Assembly: GCF_001425045.1 (NCBI RefSeq)
Contig: NZ_LMDJ01000032.1
Coordinates: forward strand, 346,405-410,404
DNA: 64,000 nt
Source: Massilia sp. Root351
Lineage (GTDB): Bacteria > Pseudomonadota > Gammaproteobacteria > Burkholderiales > Burkholderiaceae_D
Reading direction: 5' to 3'
Within the stretch, counting starts at the first letter, position 1, and each line of letters begins with the position of its first letter. A program made the position numbers and the translations under genes. Below are positions 25,667 to 34,470 of this stretch, in pieces. Under the pieces are notes generated by a model. It was not told the origin of the DNA. It saw only the letters and a program-made list of their open reading frames with translations, and did no database searches.

Positions 25667-26710
25667 ATGTCCGATATGGTGGTGGTCCGCAAGGAAGGGC
25701 TGTACTGTGTGCCCGGCGACTTCTACATCGACCCCTGGCGGCCGGTGGCCAGGGCCGTCATCACGCACGCGCATGCCGATCATGCGCGCATCGGCCATGG
25801 CCACTACCTGGCCGCTGCGTCCGGCGTCAACATCCTCAAGTCGCGCCTGGGCGCCATCAATATCCAGGGCCTGGAGTACGGCGTCCAGGTGGTGCACAAC
25901 GGCGTGCACATCTCGCTGCATCCGGCCGGGCACGTGCTGGGCTCGGCGCAGGTGCGCATGGAACATCGCGGCGAAGTGTGGGTGGCCTCCGGCGACTACA
26001 AGGTGGAAGCCGATGCCACATGCGCGCCGTTCGAACCGGTGCGCTGCGACACCTTCATCACGGAGTCCACCTTCGGCTTGCCGATCTACCGTTGGCAGCT
26101 GCAGGAAGAGGTCTATGCCGACATCAACGGCTGGTGGGCGCGCAACGCGGAGCAAGGCAGGGCCAGCGTGCTGCTGGGCTACTCCTTCGGCAAGGCGCAG
26201 CGCATGCTGAGCGGACTCGATCCGTCCATCGGCACCATCATTTGCCACGGCGCGGTGGAACCGCTGAACCGGGTCTACCGCGAAGCCGGCGTGGCGCTGC
26301 CGGAAACACGCATGGTGAGCGAGGTGGCCAAGGCGGAAATCCGGCGTTCCATCGTGCTGGCGCCGCCGTCGGCGGCCGGCTCGCCGTGGATCAAGCGCTT
26401 CGGCGACTACAGCGACGCCTTCGCCAGCGGCTGGATGCTGCTGCGCGGCGCGCGCCGGCGGCGCGGCGTGGACCGCGGCTTCGTGCTGTCGGACCACGCG
26501 GACTGGCCCGGGCTGATGTCCGCCATCAGGGCCACCGGCGCGCAGCGCGTGATTGTCACGCACGGTTCGATACCGGTGATGGTGCGCTGGCTGTGCCAGA
26601 ACGGCCTGGAGGCCAGCGGCTTCGATACCGAGTACGGCGACGACGAGGCGGAGGATGCCGGCGCGGCGGCGCTGGCAGAGAGCACGGGGACGGAGGCCGC
26701 GCATGCGTGA
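25667..26710 (+). CDS. Ligase-associated DNA exonuclease (metallo-beta-lactamase/beta-CASP type)
   Basis: A 347-residue nuclease related to SNM1/Artemis and CPSF-73. The metal motif HAHADH is at residues 34-39 in AVITHAHADHARIG; further ligands are expected at PAGHVLGSAQV, at the Asp in VASGDYKVE, and at the C-terminal LSDHADWP. It is the first gene of a four-gene set characterised in Pseudomonas putida as Exo, Lig, Lhr and MPE. The start has AGGAG seven bases upstream. Its stop overlaps the ligase start by eight bases. The C-terminal tail from residue 325 is acidic and Ala-rich and probably disordered. Expected role: trimming DNA 3' or 5' ends before sealing. Confidence 0.92.
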   Translation: MSDMVVVRKEGLYCVPGDFYIDPWRPVARAVITHAHADHARIGHGHYLAAASGVNILKSRLGAINIQGLEYGVQVVHNGVHISLHPAGHVLGSAQVRMEHRGEVWVASGDYKVEADATCAPFEPVRCDTFITESTFGLPIYRWQLQEEVYADINGWWARNAEQGRASVLLGYSFGKAQRMLSGLDPSIGTIICHGAVEPLNRVYREAGVALPETRMVSEVAKAEIRRSIVLAPPSAAGSPWIKRFGDYSDAFASGWMLLRGARRRRGVDRGFVLSDHADWPGLMSAIRATGAQRVIVTHGSIPVMVRWLCQNGLEASGFDTEYGDDEAEDAGAAALAESTGTEAAHA

Positions 26711-28361
26711 ATTTGCCCGCTTGTACGCCGAACTGGACGAGACCACCGCCACCAGCCGCAAGCTGGAGGCGCTGCAAGCCTATTTCGGCAGCGCGGCGCC
26801 GCAGAACGCCGCGTGGGCGGTGTACTTCCTGGCCGGCGGCAAGCCGCGCCAGGCGGTGCCGGTGAAGCTGCTGCGGCAGTACGCCACCGAGTTTGCGGGG
26901 CTGGACGAGTGGCTGTTCGACGAGTGCTACCACGCGGTGGGGGACCTGGCCGAGACCATCGCCCATATCCTGCCTGCGCCGCGCCGGCGCAGCGACGTGG
27001 GGCTGGCCGAATGGGTGGAGCAGCGCATCGCGCCCCTGCGCGGCGCGGCGCCCGAGACCATCCGCGACGCGCTGTTCGGCTATTGGGACGAACTGGAAAC
27101 GCGCGAGCGCTTCCTGCTGGCCAAGCTGATAGGCGGCGGCTTCCGAGTCGGCGTCTCGCGCCTGCTGGTGACGCGCGCGCTGAGCGCCATCGCGTCGGTG
27201 GACAGCAAGCTGGTGGCGCAGCGGCTGATGGGCTGGACCGATGGCCGTGTCAGCCCCACGGCACAAGGCTTTTTGCAACTGGTGAGCGCGCAGTCGGCCG
27301 ACGAGCACGCGCAGCGCGGCGGCCAGCCCTATCCCTTCTTCCTGGCACACCAGCTCCAGGCGGCGCCCGAGTCGCTCGGGGCGCTGGAGGACTGGCAGGT
27401 GGAATGGAAGTACGACGGCATGCGCGCGCAGCTGGTGAGCCGGGAGGGCAAGAACTGGCTGTGGTCGCGCGGCGAGGACTTGATCACCGACCGCTTCCCC
27501 GAACTGGCCGCGCTGCGCCTGCCCGAAGGCACGGTGCTCGACGGCGAAATCCTGATCTGGCGCGGCGCCGCCGGCGCGCCCGCGCTGGCCCCGGCGCCCT
27601 TCGCCGAACTGCAAAAGCGCATCACGCGCAAGACCGTGTCGGCGCGCATGCAGGGCGAGCTGCCGGCGGTGCTGGTGGCCTACGACCTGCTGGAACTGGA
27701 CGGCGCCGATTTGCGCGGCCAGCCGCAGCGCCAGCGGCGCGCGCTGCTCGAGCAGCTGGTGGCGCGGCTGGACCTGCCGCAGCTGCGCCTGTCGCCGCTG
27801 GTGCAGGCCGCCAGCTGGGAAGAACTGGCGCGGATGCGCGCCGAGTCGCGCGCGCGGGGCGTGGAGGGACTGATGCTGAAGGCTGCGGCGGCGCAGTACG
27901 GCGTGGGGCGCACCAAGGATATCGGCACGTGGTGGAAGTGGAAGATCGACCCGTACTCGGTGGACGCGGTGTTGATCTACGCGCAGGCCGGCCACGGGCG
28001 CCGGGCCTCGCTGTACACCGACTACACCTTTGCCGTGTGGGACGGCGAGGGCGGCGCGGACGGCGCACGCCAGCTGGTGCCGTTCGCCAAGGCGTACTCC
28101 GGCCTGACGGACGCCGAGATCGCGCAGGTGGACAATGCGATCCGGCGCACCACGATAGAAAAGTTCGGGCCGGTGCGCAGCGTCAAGCCCAGCATGGTGT
28201 TCGAGATCGGCTTTGAAGGCATTGCGCTGTCGCCGCGCCACAAGTCCGGCATCGCGGTACGCTTCCCCCGTATCCTGCGCCGCCGCGACGATAAGACCAT
28301 CGACGACGCCGACACGCTGGAAACGCTCAAGGGCTTGCTCGGCGGCAGCGGCCCCGCATGA
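26703..28361 (+). CDS. ATP-dependent DNA ligase of the ligase-associated repair operon
   Basis: A 552-residue ligase with an N-terminal DNA-binding domain (about 1-205), adenylation domain and OB-fold. The nucleotidyl-acceptor lysine is K236 in VEWKYDGMRAQL. Motif III is in TVLDGEILIWRG, motif IV in RARGVEGLMLK, and motif V in GTWWKWKIDPYSVDAVLIY. This is the LigB-like form found with Exo and Lhr rather than a Ku-dependent LigD; there is no polymerase domain. The chosen ATG 26703 lies inside the end of the exonuclease gene, and the stop overlaps the helicase start (ATGA). It is additional to the essential NAD-dependent LigA expected elsewhere in the genome. Confidence 0.93.
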   Translation: MREFARLYAELDETTATSRKLEALQAYFGSAAPQNAAWAVYFLAGGKPRQAVPVKLLRQYATEFAGLDEWLFDECYHAVGDLAETIAHILPAPRRRSDVGLAEWVEQRIAPLRGAAPETIRDALFGYWDELETRERFLLAKLIGGGFRVGVSRLLVTRALSAIASVDSKLVAQRLMGWTDGRVSPTAQGFLQLVSAQSADEHAQRGGQPYPFFLAHQLQAAPESLGALEDWQVEWKYDGMRAQLVSREGKNWLWSRGEDLITDRFPELAALRLPEGTVLDGEILIWRGAAGAPALAPAPFAELQKRITRKTVSARMQGELPAVLVAYDLLELDGADLRGQPQRQRRALLEQLVARLDLPQLRLSPLVQAASWEELARMRAESRARGVEGLMLKAAAAQYGVGRTKDIGTWWKWKIDPYSVDAVLIYAQAGHGRRASLYTDYTFAVWDGEGGADGARQLVPFAKAYSGLTDAEIAQVDNAIRRTTIEKFGPVRSVKPSMVFEIGFEGIALSPRHKSGIAVRFPRILRRRDDKTIDDADTLETLKGLLGGSGPA

Positions 28362-31030
28362 ACGCCCCGCGCCCCCGGCGCCTGCCCCCACGTCGCAGCG
28401 CCGCCGCTGCGCCCCCTGCCGTGGCCGATGCCGCCGCAGCGGCGGGGCCAGCGTCCTTCTCCGGCCAGGCACCCGCCGCAAGTGCGGGGGCGGCGCCTAC
28501 CCGCCGCGCCGGCCCGGCTGCTGTTGCCGCCATTGCCGCTGCGCCTGCCGACATCGATGCCTGGTTTGCACAGCGCGGCTGGAGCGTGTTCCCGTTCCAG
28601 CGCGAAGTCTGGCGCACCGCGCTGGCCGGCGACTCCGGCCTGCTGCACGCCACCACCGGTTCCGGCAAGACCTACGCGGTCTGGTTCGCCGCCTTGCTGC
28701 GCGCAGGCGGCAGCGTGGGGGCAGGCGTCTTCCCGGGTGCGCGGCTGCGCCGCAAGGCCGGCCTGCGCGTGCTGTGGATCACCCCGATGCGCGCGCTGGC
28801 CGCCGATACGCTGCGCGCGCTGCAATCGTCGGCCGCCGAACTGGCCCCCGGCTGGGAAATCGGCGCCCGCACCGGCGACACCACGTCCAGCCAGCGCGCG
28901 CGCCAGGCCAAGCGGCTGCCCGACGCACTGGTCACCACGCCCGAGAGTCTGACCCTCATGCTCAGCAAGCCGGACGCCGCCGAACAGTTCGCGCTGCTGG
29001 ACATGGTGGTGGTCGACGAGTGGCACGAACTGATGGGCAACAAGCGCGGCGTGCAGGTCCAGCTTGCGCTGGCACGGCTGCGGCAATGGAACGCCGGCCT
29101 GGTGGTGTGGGGCCTGTCCGCCACGCTGGGCAACCTGGGCCGCGCCAGGGAGGTGCTGCTCGGCGAGGGCCGCGGCGTTGTCGTGGAAGGCCGGCTGCGC
29201 AAGGACCTCGTCATCGATACGCTGATCCCCGACCAGCCGTCGCGCTTTCCGTGGGCCGGCCATCTTGGCATCCAGATGCTGCAGCCGGTGATCGCCGAGA
29301 TCGAGCAGCACGCCACTACGCTGGTGTTTACCAACACGCGCTCGCAGTCCGAGCTGTGGTACCAGAACCTGCTGGACGCCCGCCCCGACTGGGCCGGCCT
29401 GATCGCGCTGCATCACGGCTCGCTGGACCGGGAGGTGCGCGAATGGGTGGAGCAGGGCCTGAAGAGCGGTGCGCTGAAGGCCGTGGTCTGCACTTCCAGC
29501 CTCGATCTCGGCGTGGACTTCCTGCCGGTGGAACGCGTGCTGCAGATCGGCAGCGCCAAAGGCGTGGCGCGCCTGCTGCAGCGCGCGGGACGTTCCGGCC
29601 ATGCGCCCGGCCGCGCCTCGCGCATCACGCTGGTGCCCACGCACAGCCTGGAACTGCTGGAGGCGGCCGGCGCCAGGCGGGCCGTGGCGGCGCGCCAGAT
29701 CGAGTCGCGCGTGGCACCGGACAAGCCGCTCGACGTGCTGGTGCAGCACCTGGTCACCGTGGCGGCGGGCGGCGGTTTCCGTTCGGCCGAACTGCTGGCC
29801 GAAGTGCGCAGCGCCTGGTCCTACCGCGCGCTGACGGAAGACGAATGGCAATGGGCGCTGGACTTCGTGGCGCGCGGCGGCCAGAGCCTGACGGTTTATC
29901 CCGAGTACCGCCGCGTGCTGCAGGACGAGGAAGGCGTGTACCGCGTGCCGGACGCGGCCATCGCGCGCCGCCACCGCATGGGCATCGGCACCATCGTTTC
30001 CGAGGCCAGCATCCAGGTGAAGTTCATGAGCGGCGGGCGGATCGGCACGGTGGAGGAGTCGTTCATCTCGCGGCTGCACAAGGGCGACCACTTCCTGTTC
30101 GGCGGGCGCATCCTGGAATTCGTGCGGGTCCATGAAATGACGGCCTACGTGAAGCGCGCCACCGGCGGCAAGGGCGCGGTGCCGCGCTGGCAAGGCGGCA
30201 AGATGCCGCTGTCGTCCGAACTGGCGCACGCGGTGCTGGAGCAGATGCGCCACGCCACGCTGGGCCGCTATGAAGGCCCGGAAATGCAAGCCGTGCGCCC
30301 GCTGCTGGCAGTGCAGCAGCGCTGGTCCGCCTTGCCCACGCCGGAACGCACCGTGGTCGAGACCATGCACAGCCGCGAAGGCAGGCACCTGTTCATCTAT
30401 CCCTTCGCCGGGCGCGCCGTGCACATCGGCCTGGCCTCGCTGCTGGCCTGGCGCGTGGCGCGGCGGCAGCCTGCCACGTTCTCGATCGCGGTCAACGACT
30501 ACGGCTTCGAGTTGCTGGCGCAGGAGGGGGCGGACGCGGGCGCGCCGGACTGGCAGAGCGTGTTCGGCGCCGCTGAGGGCAAGGACACGCCGCTGTTCTG
30601 CACGGACCATCTGCTGGAGGATGTGCTGGCCAGCCTGAACGCGTCGGAGCTGTCGCAGCGCCGCTTCCGCGAGATCGCGCGCATCGCCGGGCTGGTATTC
30701 CAGGGTTATCCCGGCCAGCCGAAAAGCGCGCGCCAGCTGCAGGCCTCGTCCTCGCTGTTTTTCGAAGTCTTCCGCAAGCACGACGCGGGCAACCTGCTGC
30801 TCACGCAGGCGCAGCGCGAAGTGCTGGAACAGGAACTGGAGCTGCAGCGGCTGCGGGAGACCTTGCTGGAACTGCAGCGGCGCAGCGTGTCCTTCCACGC
30901 CGTGCCGCGCGCCACGCCGCTCGGCTTCGCGCTGATGGTGGAGCGCTTCCGCGAAAAGCTCTCCACCGAGAAGTTGTCGGACCGCGTGGCGCGCATGCTG
31001 CGCGAACTGGAAAAGGCGGCCGGACCATGA
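28358..31030 (+). CDS. Ligase-associated Lhr-core-type DEXH helicase
   Basis: An 890-residue superfamily 2 helicase. The first 60 residues are Pro/Ala/Arg-rich and likely disordered. Walker A is TTGSGKT (99-105), the DEXH box is DEWH (220-223) in VVVDEWHELMGNKRG, motif III is GLSATLGN, and motif VI is LLQRAGRSGHAPG. A winged-helix and Lhr-type C-terminal domain follows (KMPLSSELAHAVLEQ; HIGLASLLAWRVAR). In P. putida the equivalent Lhr-Core unwinds RNA:DNA hybrids 3' to 5'. Start and stop both overlap neighbours by four bases, so the whole repair set is translated in a coupled series. The long antisense frame over this gene is a codon-bias shadow. Confidence 0.92.
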   Translation: MNAPRPRRLPPRRSAAAAPPAVADAAAAAGPASFSGQAPAASAGAAPTRRAGPAAVAAIAAAPADIDAWFAQRGWSVFPFQREVWRTALAGDSGLLHATTGSGKTYAVWFAALLRAGGSVGAGVFPGARLRRKAGLRVLWITPMRALAADTLRALQSSAAELAPGWEIGARTGDTTSSQRARQAKRLPDALVTTPESLTLMLSKPDAAEQFALLDMVVVDEWHELMGNKRGVQVQLALARLRQWNAGLVVWGLSATLGNLGRAREVLLGEGRGVVVEGRLRKDLVIDTLIPDQPSRFPWAGHLGIQMLQPVIAEIEQHATTLVFTNTRSQSELWYQNLLDARPDWAGLIALHHGSLDREVREWVEQGLKSGALKAVVCTSSLDLGVDFLPVERVLQIGSAKGVARLLQRAGRSGHAPGRASRITLVPTHSLELLEAAGARRAVAARQIESRVAPDKPLDVLVQHLVTVAAGGGFRSAELLAEVRSAWSYRALTEDEWQWALDFVARGGQSLTVYPEYRRVLQDEEGVYRVPDAAIARRHRMGIGTIVSEASIQVKFMSGGRIGTVEESFISRLHKGDHFLFGGRILEFVRVHEMTAYVKRATGGKGAVPRWQGGKMPLSSELAHAVLEQMRHATLGRYEGPEMQAVRPLLAVQQRWSALPTPERTVVETMHSREGRHLFIYPFAGRAVHIGLASLLAWRVARRQPATFSIAVNDYGFELLAQEGADAGAPDWQSVFGAAEGKDTPLFCTDHLLEDVLASLNASELSQRRFREIARIAGLVFQGYPGQPKSARQLQASSSLFFEVFRKHDAGNLLLTQAQREVLEQELELQRLRETLLELQRRSVSFHAVPRATPLGFALMVERFREKLSTEKLSDRVARMLRELEKAAGP

Positions 31031-31737
31031 GCGGCGGGTGGGCCTCGCTGGCCGTCCCAGAAGGTGCTTGCGCCGTCGAGCTGGCCGGCGAGCAGGTGCT
31101 GCTGCTGCCGCAGAAGGCGCTGTACTGGCCGCGCATGCGTCTGCTGGCGGTGGCCGATATCCATTTCGGCAAGGCTGCATCGTTCCGTGCCCTGGGCGTG
31201 CCGGTCCCGCGCGGCACCACGACGGAAAACCTTGCGCTGCTGGACCTGCTGCTGGCTGCGCACGATGTGGCGCACGTGATGTTCCTGGGCGACTTCCTGC
31301 ACGCCAGGTCTGCGCATGCGCCTGCCACCTTGGCCGTGCTGTCCGAGTGGCGGACGCGGCGTCCGGCGCTGCGCCTGACGCTGGTGCGCGGCAACCACGA
31401 TTTGCGCGCGGGTGACCCGCCGCCGCAATTGGGCATCGAGCTGGTCGACGAGCCGCACTGGCTGGCGCCGTTTGCGTTCTGCCACCATCCCGAGTTGGCC
31501 GAGCCAGCCGCACCGGGCTATGTGCTGGCCGGCCATGTGCATCCGGTGTTCCACCTGGCCGCGCGCGGCGACGCGCTGCGCCTGCCTTGCTTCCTGATAG
31601 GCGAACAGCGCGCCGTGCTGCCGTCATTTGGCGCCTTTACCGGCGGGCACGCGGTGCGGCCCGCTGCCGGCGAACGGGTGTTCCTGGTGGCTGGCGACAT
31701 GGTGCTGGCGCACGCAAAATTGACCGTTGGAAGGTAA
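31027..31737 (+). CDS. pdeM: Ligase-associated endonuclease PdeM (binuclear metallophosphoesterase)
   Basis: A 236-residue calcineurin-like phosphoesterase, the MPE of the Exo-Lig-Lhr-MPE set; the P. putida enzyme is a manganese-dependent single-strand endonuclease. Metal motifs are in order: DIHFGK (44-49), GDFLHAR, RGNHDLRAG, the FCHHPEL histidine block and LAGHVHPVFHL. The length fits the family. ATG 31027 overlaps the helicase stop by four bases. It ends the operon; no strong hairpin terminator is seen in the following 118 bases before the KGG-protein gene. Confidence 0.93.
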   Translation: MSGGWASLAVPEGACAVELAGEQVLLLPQKALYWPRMRLLAVADIHFGKAASFRALGVPVPRGTTTENLALLDLLLAAHDVAHVMFLGDFLHARSAHAPATLAVLSEWRTRRPALRLTLVRGNHDLRAGDPPPQLGIELVDEPHWLAPFAFCHHPELAEPAAPGYVLAGHVHPVFHLAARGDALRLPCFLIGEQRAVLPSFGAFTGGHAVRPAAGERVFLVAGDMVLAHAKLTVGR

Positions 31738-31855
31738 GAAAAACTCAGTCACGAAATGCGGGACAGTTCCTACAGGGTGTGCTGCATGCGTCCTATGTGC
31801 GCTGCCAAATCATTGCACTACCATGAGTTTCCCTATCCATTTCAAGGAGACTATC

Positions 31856-32230
31856 ATGGCTTCATCGAATCAAGGCAAGGATCAGGACAACAAAGGCTCG
31901 CAGGCCAGCAACCAGGGCGCTAGCCAGGGTAGCAAACAAAGCAGCTCGCAATCGAGCAAGCAAAGCGGCGACACCAGCAACCGCGGTTTCGCGTCGATGG
32001 ATCCGGAGCGCCAGCGTGAAATCGCAGCCGAAGGCGGCCGCGCTGCTCACGAAAAAGGCACCGCCCACGAGTTTACTTCGGAAGAGGCCCGCCGCGCTGG
32101 CAGCATGAGCCACAAGAACGACCAGAGCAGCCAAAGCAGCTCGGGCAGTTCGCGTAGCGGCGCTGGCGGCGGCAACGAGGGCAGCAGCAACCAGGGCGGC
32201 TCGCGTGGCGGCTCCGGCGGTAACCGCTAA
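31856..32230 (+). CDS. KGG-motif (YciG/GsiB-like) stress protein with Gln/Ser-rich tails
   Basis: A 124-residue hydrophilic protein. The central part GFASMDPERQREIAAEGGRA, then AHEKGTAHEFTSEEARRAGS, is the KGG repeat found in general-stress protein GsiB and in YciG, with EGG in place of KGG in the first copy. The flanks are low-complexity: a Gln/Ser/Lys/Asn-rich N-terminus (SNQGASQGSKQSSSQSSKQS) and a Gly/Ser/Asn-rich C-terminus. No signal or membrane segment. ATG 31856 is backed by AAGGAG; an upstream in-frame ATG (31823) lacks one. Probably a desiccation or stationary-phase protectant. It is monocistronic, with a strong terminator 54 bases downstream. Confidence 0.85.
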   Translation: MASSNQGKDQDNKGSQASNQGASQGSKQSSSQSSKQSGDTSNRGFASMDPERQREIAAEGGRAAHEKGTAHEFTSEEARRAGSMSHKNDQSSQSSSGSSRSGAGGGNEGSSNQGGSRGGSGGNR

Positions 32231-32284
32231 CGGCAAGTCTGACCAGCAAAGCCGTTTCAAGAATATCCTGATTCATACTTAGCC

Positions 32285-32326
32285 CTGCCTGGCTCCGGTG
32301 CACCGGAGCCAGGCAGTTCTTTTTTG
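32285..32326 (+). terminator. Strong terminator after the KGG-protein gene
   Basis: 14-bp perfect stem CTGCCTGGCTCCGG / CCGGAGCCAGGCAG with loop TGCA (32285-32316), followed by TTCTTTTTT. Confidence 0.9.
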
Positions 32327-32407
32327 GGCAACCGCTTGGCGTGTGTAACCAGAGTGCAAAGGAACATATCGTAATGTAACAAGTTCATTGTCGTGATTGA
32401 CTCCGCA

Positions 32408-32426
32408 AATGATAATCATTATCATT
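32408..32426. promoter_or_regulatory. Perfect Fur box
   Basis: AATGATAAT, central C, ATTATCATT: a 9-1-9 perfect palindrome very close to the Fur consensus GATAATGATAATCATTATC. It lies 36 bases before the first gene of the PepSY/DUF2271/DUF4198/ApbE/flavoreductase operon, so this operon should be induced by iron starvation. Confidence 0.9.
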
Positions 32427-32461
32427 CTCAGTCTCTCCAGTCACTATCATGAAAGCATACA

Positions 32462-33094
32462 GTGAGCGCACCCTCCAATGCCGGCCGAGCCTTGTGGCTG
32501 AAGAACCTGCACCAATGGCATTGGATCAGCTCCGCACTGTGCCTGCTGGGCATGTTCTTGTTCAGCATTACCGGCATCACGCTAAACCACGCGTCTCAGA
32601 TCGAAGCCAAGCCCAGCGTGGTGCGCAAGCAGGCCGAGGCGCCCGCCGCGCTCACGGCCGAGCTGAAAAAGTTCGCCGAGGCCAACGACGGCGAAAAAGC
32701 GCCGCTGCCCGCCGCCGCCGAACGCTGGCTGCGCGACACCTGGTCGGTCAAGGCGGGCGGACGCAGCGCCGAATGGTCGGTGGACGAGGTCTACCTGCCG
32801 CTGCCCAAGGCCGGCGGCGACGCGTGGGTGCGCATCGGCCTGGAGGACGGGGCCGCCGAATTCGAGAATACCGACCGTGGCTGGGTGTCCTGGCTGAACG
32901 ATGTCCACAAGGGCCGCAATACCGGCGCGGCGTGGAACTGGTTTATCGACATTTTCGCCGGCGCCTGCCTGGTGTTTTGCATCACCGGCCTGCTGATCCT
33001 GAAATTCCACGCCGCCAACCGGCCGTTTACCTGGCCGATGGTCGGACTGGGCATCCTGATTCCTTTTGTCATCGCACTGCTGTTCATCCACTAA
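32462..33094 (+). CDS. PepSY-associated membrane protein, first gene of Fur-controlled redox operon
   Basis: A 210-residue inner-membrane protein with a hydrophobic segment near residues 20-42 (ISSALCLLGMFLFSITGITL), an external PepSY-like domain (about 45-145) and two C-terminal segments (DIFAGACLVFCITGLLIL and MVGLGILIPFVIALLFIH). Histidines in NLHQWHW, LNHAS and NDVHKG lie near membrane borders and could ligate heme, as proposed for related PepSY ferric reductases; that is inference. The start is GTG 32462. An ATG at 32449 is in another frame that gives no recognisable protein. The next gene starts 19 bases after its stop. Confidence 0.83.
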   Translation: MSAPSNAGRALWLKNLHQWHWISSALCLLGMFLFSITGITLNHASQIEAKPSVVRKQAEAPAALTAELKKFAEANDGEKAPLPAAAERWLRDTWSVKAGGRSAEWSVDEVYLPLPKAGGDAWVRIGLEDGAAEFENTDRGWVSWLNDVHKGRNTGAAWNWFIDIFAGACLVFCITGLLILKFHAANRPFTWPMVGLGILIPFVIALLFIH

Positions 33095-33113
33095 TAAGAA
33101 ATAAGGGCACCCC

Positions 33114-33626
33114 ATGAAATTACGCTACTCCATCGCTGCCGCCATTCCCCTGCTCAGCGCCCAGGCCATGGCGGCCGACCTGGCACTCAAGCTGGAAATC
33201 CCGCAACTGAACGTGGCTGAATACCACCGCCCGTACATTGCGGCGTGGCTGGAAAACGCGGACCAGAAAGTGGTGGCCAACCTGGCCGTGCTGTACGACA
33301 CCAAGAAGAAGGACAACGCCGGCACCAAGTGGCTCAAGGACATGCGCCAGTGGTGGCGCAAGAGCGGCCGCGACCTGGCCATGCCGATGGACGGCGTGAG
33401 CGGCGCGACCAAGTCGCCGGGCGAACACACGCTGAATTTCCCGCTGTCGAAGGACGGCCTGGACAAGCTGCCGGCCGGCCAGTACCACCTGCTGGTGGAA
33501 GTGTCGCGCGAAGCGGGCGGCCGCGAAGTGGTGAAGGTGCCGCTGACCTGGCCGCTGAAGCCGGCGCAAGTGGCCAGCACCAAGGGCAAGGAAGAAGTCG
33601 GCACTGTTGCCGTTCAACTCAAATAA
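33114..33626 (+). CDS. DUF2271 periplasmic protein with ApbE-type flavinylation motif
   Basis: A 170-residue exported protein with signal peptide ending near AQAMAA. The mature part has LEIPQLNVAEYHRPYIAAWL, typical of DUF2271. The stretch MDGVSGATKSPGEH contains DGVSGAT (residues 93-99), which matches the D-x-x-[ST]-G-A-T pattern on which ApbE attaches FMN through a phosphoester to the threonine, here T99 (codon 33408-33410). An apbE gene lies in the same operon. I infer a covalently flavinylated periplasmic electron carrier working with the PepSY membrane protein. The family has no established biochemical function that I know of with certainty. Spacing to neighbours is short (19 and 14 bases). 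Confidence 0.85.
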   Translation: MKLRYSIAAAIPLLSAQAMAADLALKLEIPQLNVAEYHRPYIAAWLENADQKVVANLAVLYDTKKKDNAGTKWLKDMRQWWRKSGRDLAMPMDGVSGATKSPGEHTLNFPLSKDGLDKLPAGQYHLLVEVSREAGGREVVKVPLTWPLKPAQVASTKGKEEVGTVAVQLK

Positions 33627-33640
33627 TAAGAGACCGCTCC

Positions 33641-34459
33641 ATGAAACCTAGCAAATTGTTGTTGGCCGCCGCGCTGGCCGGCCTGGCCCTGAACGCCTCC
33701 GCCCACAAGCCGTGGCTGCTGCCGTCGTCCTCGCTGGTGGACGCGAAAGAGCCGTGGGTGACGGTGGACGCCGCCATCTCCGAAGGCTTGTTCGACATCG
33801 ACCACGTGCCGCTGAAACTGGACGCCATCGTGGTGACCGGCCCGGACGGCGCCAAGGTGGACTTGCAGAACGCCAGCACCGGCCGCCTGCGCAGCACCTT
33901 CGACGTGAAGATGGGCAAGCCCGGCACCTACCGTATCGCCATGGTGCAGCAGAACGTCTCCGGCAGCTACAAGCTGAACGGCGAGATGAAGCGTTTCCGC
34001 GGCACGGAAGACACCCTGGCCAAGGACGTGCCGGCCGATGCGCAGGAAGTCAAGCTGACCCGCACCGCCAGCCGCCTGGAGACGTTCGTGTCGGCCAATT
34101 CGACCGACATGGCCGTGTTCAAGCCTAGCGGCGTGGGCCTGGAAATGGTGCCGGTGACGCACCCGAACGACCTGCGCGCGGGCGAGAAGGCCACCTGGCG
34201 TTTCCTGCTGGACGGCAAGCCGGCGGCCAACCAGGCATTCAGCCTGATCCCCGGCGGCGTGAAATACCGCGGCACGCTGGGCGAAGTGCGCCACGTTACC
34301 GACGCCAAGGGGGAGATCACGTTCACGCTGCCGGAAGCCAATATGTACCTGGTGACCGCCAGCTGGCCAGCCGCCGCCGCACCGGCGCCCGGCCAGCCGC
34401 CGCAAATGCCGCCGCGCCGCGCCACCTACGGCGCCACCGTGGAAGTGCTGCCACAGTAA
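33641..34459 (+). CDS. DUF4198 periplasmic protein
   Basis: A 272-residue exported protein. The signal peptide ends ALNASA, and the mature protein begins HKPWLLPSSSLVDAKEPWVT, so histidine is the first mature residue, as in many DUF4198 proteins thought to bind metal ions. Later parts have the beta-sandwich look of this family (GKPGTYRIAMVQQN, GEKATWRFLLDGKPA, YLVTASWPAAAAP). No enzyme motif is visible. Its place between the possible flavoprotein and ApbE under a Fur box suggests a role in handling iron or another metal in the periplasm. A 58-base hairpin lies directly after it, which may reduce transcription into apbE. Confidence 0.83.
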   Translation: MKPSKLLLAAALAGLALNASAHKPWLLPSSSLVDAKEPWVTVDAAISEGLFDIDHVPLKLDAIVVTGPDGAKVDLQNASTGRLRSTFDVKMGKPGTYRIAMVQQNVSGSYKLNGEMKRFRGTEDTLAKDVPADAQEVKLTRTASRLETFVSANSTDMAVFKPSGVGLEMVPVTHPNDLRAGEKATWRFLLDGKPAANQAFSLIPGGVKYRGTLGEVRHVTDAKGEITFTLPEANMYLVTASWPAAAAPAPGQPPQMPPRRATYGATVEVLPQ

Positions 34460-34470
34460 GCCCAACCGGC

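Noticed and set aside
28022..31627. 1201-residue minus-strand open frame opposite the ligase and helicase genes
   Set aside because: It mirrors well-supported ligase, helicase and PdeM genes, has shadow-type amino acid composition and no start signal.
32449..33117. ATG 32449 as the start of the first gene in the Fur-controlled operon
   Set aside because: This ATG is in a different frame that gives an Arg-rich unrecognisable product; the PepSY protein is read from GTG 32462.
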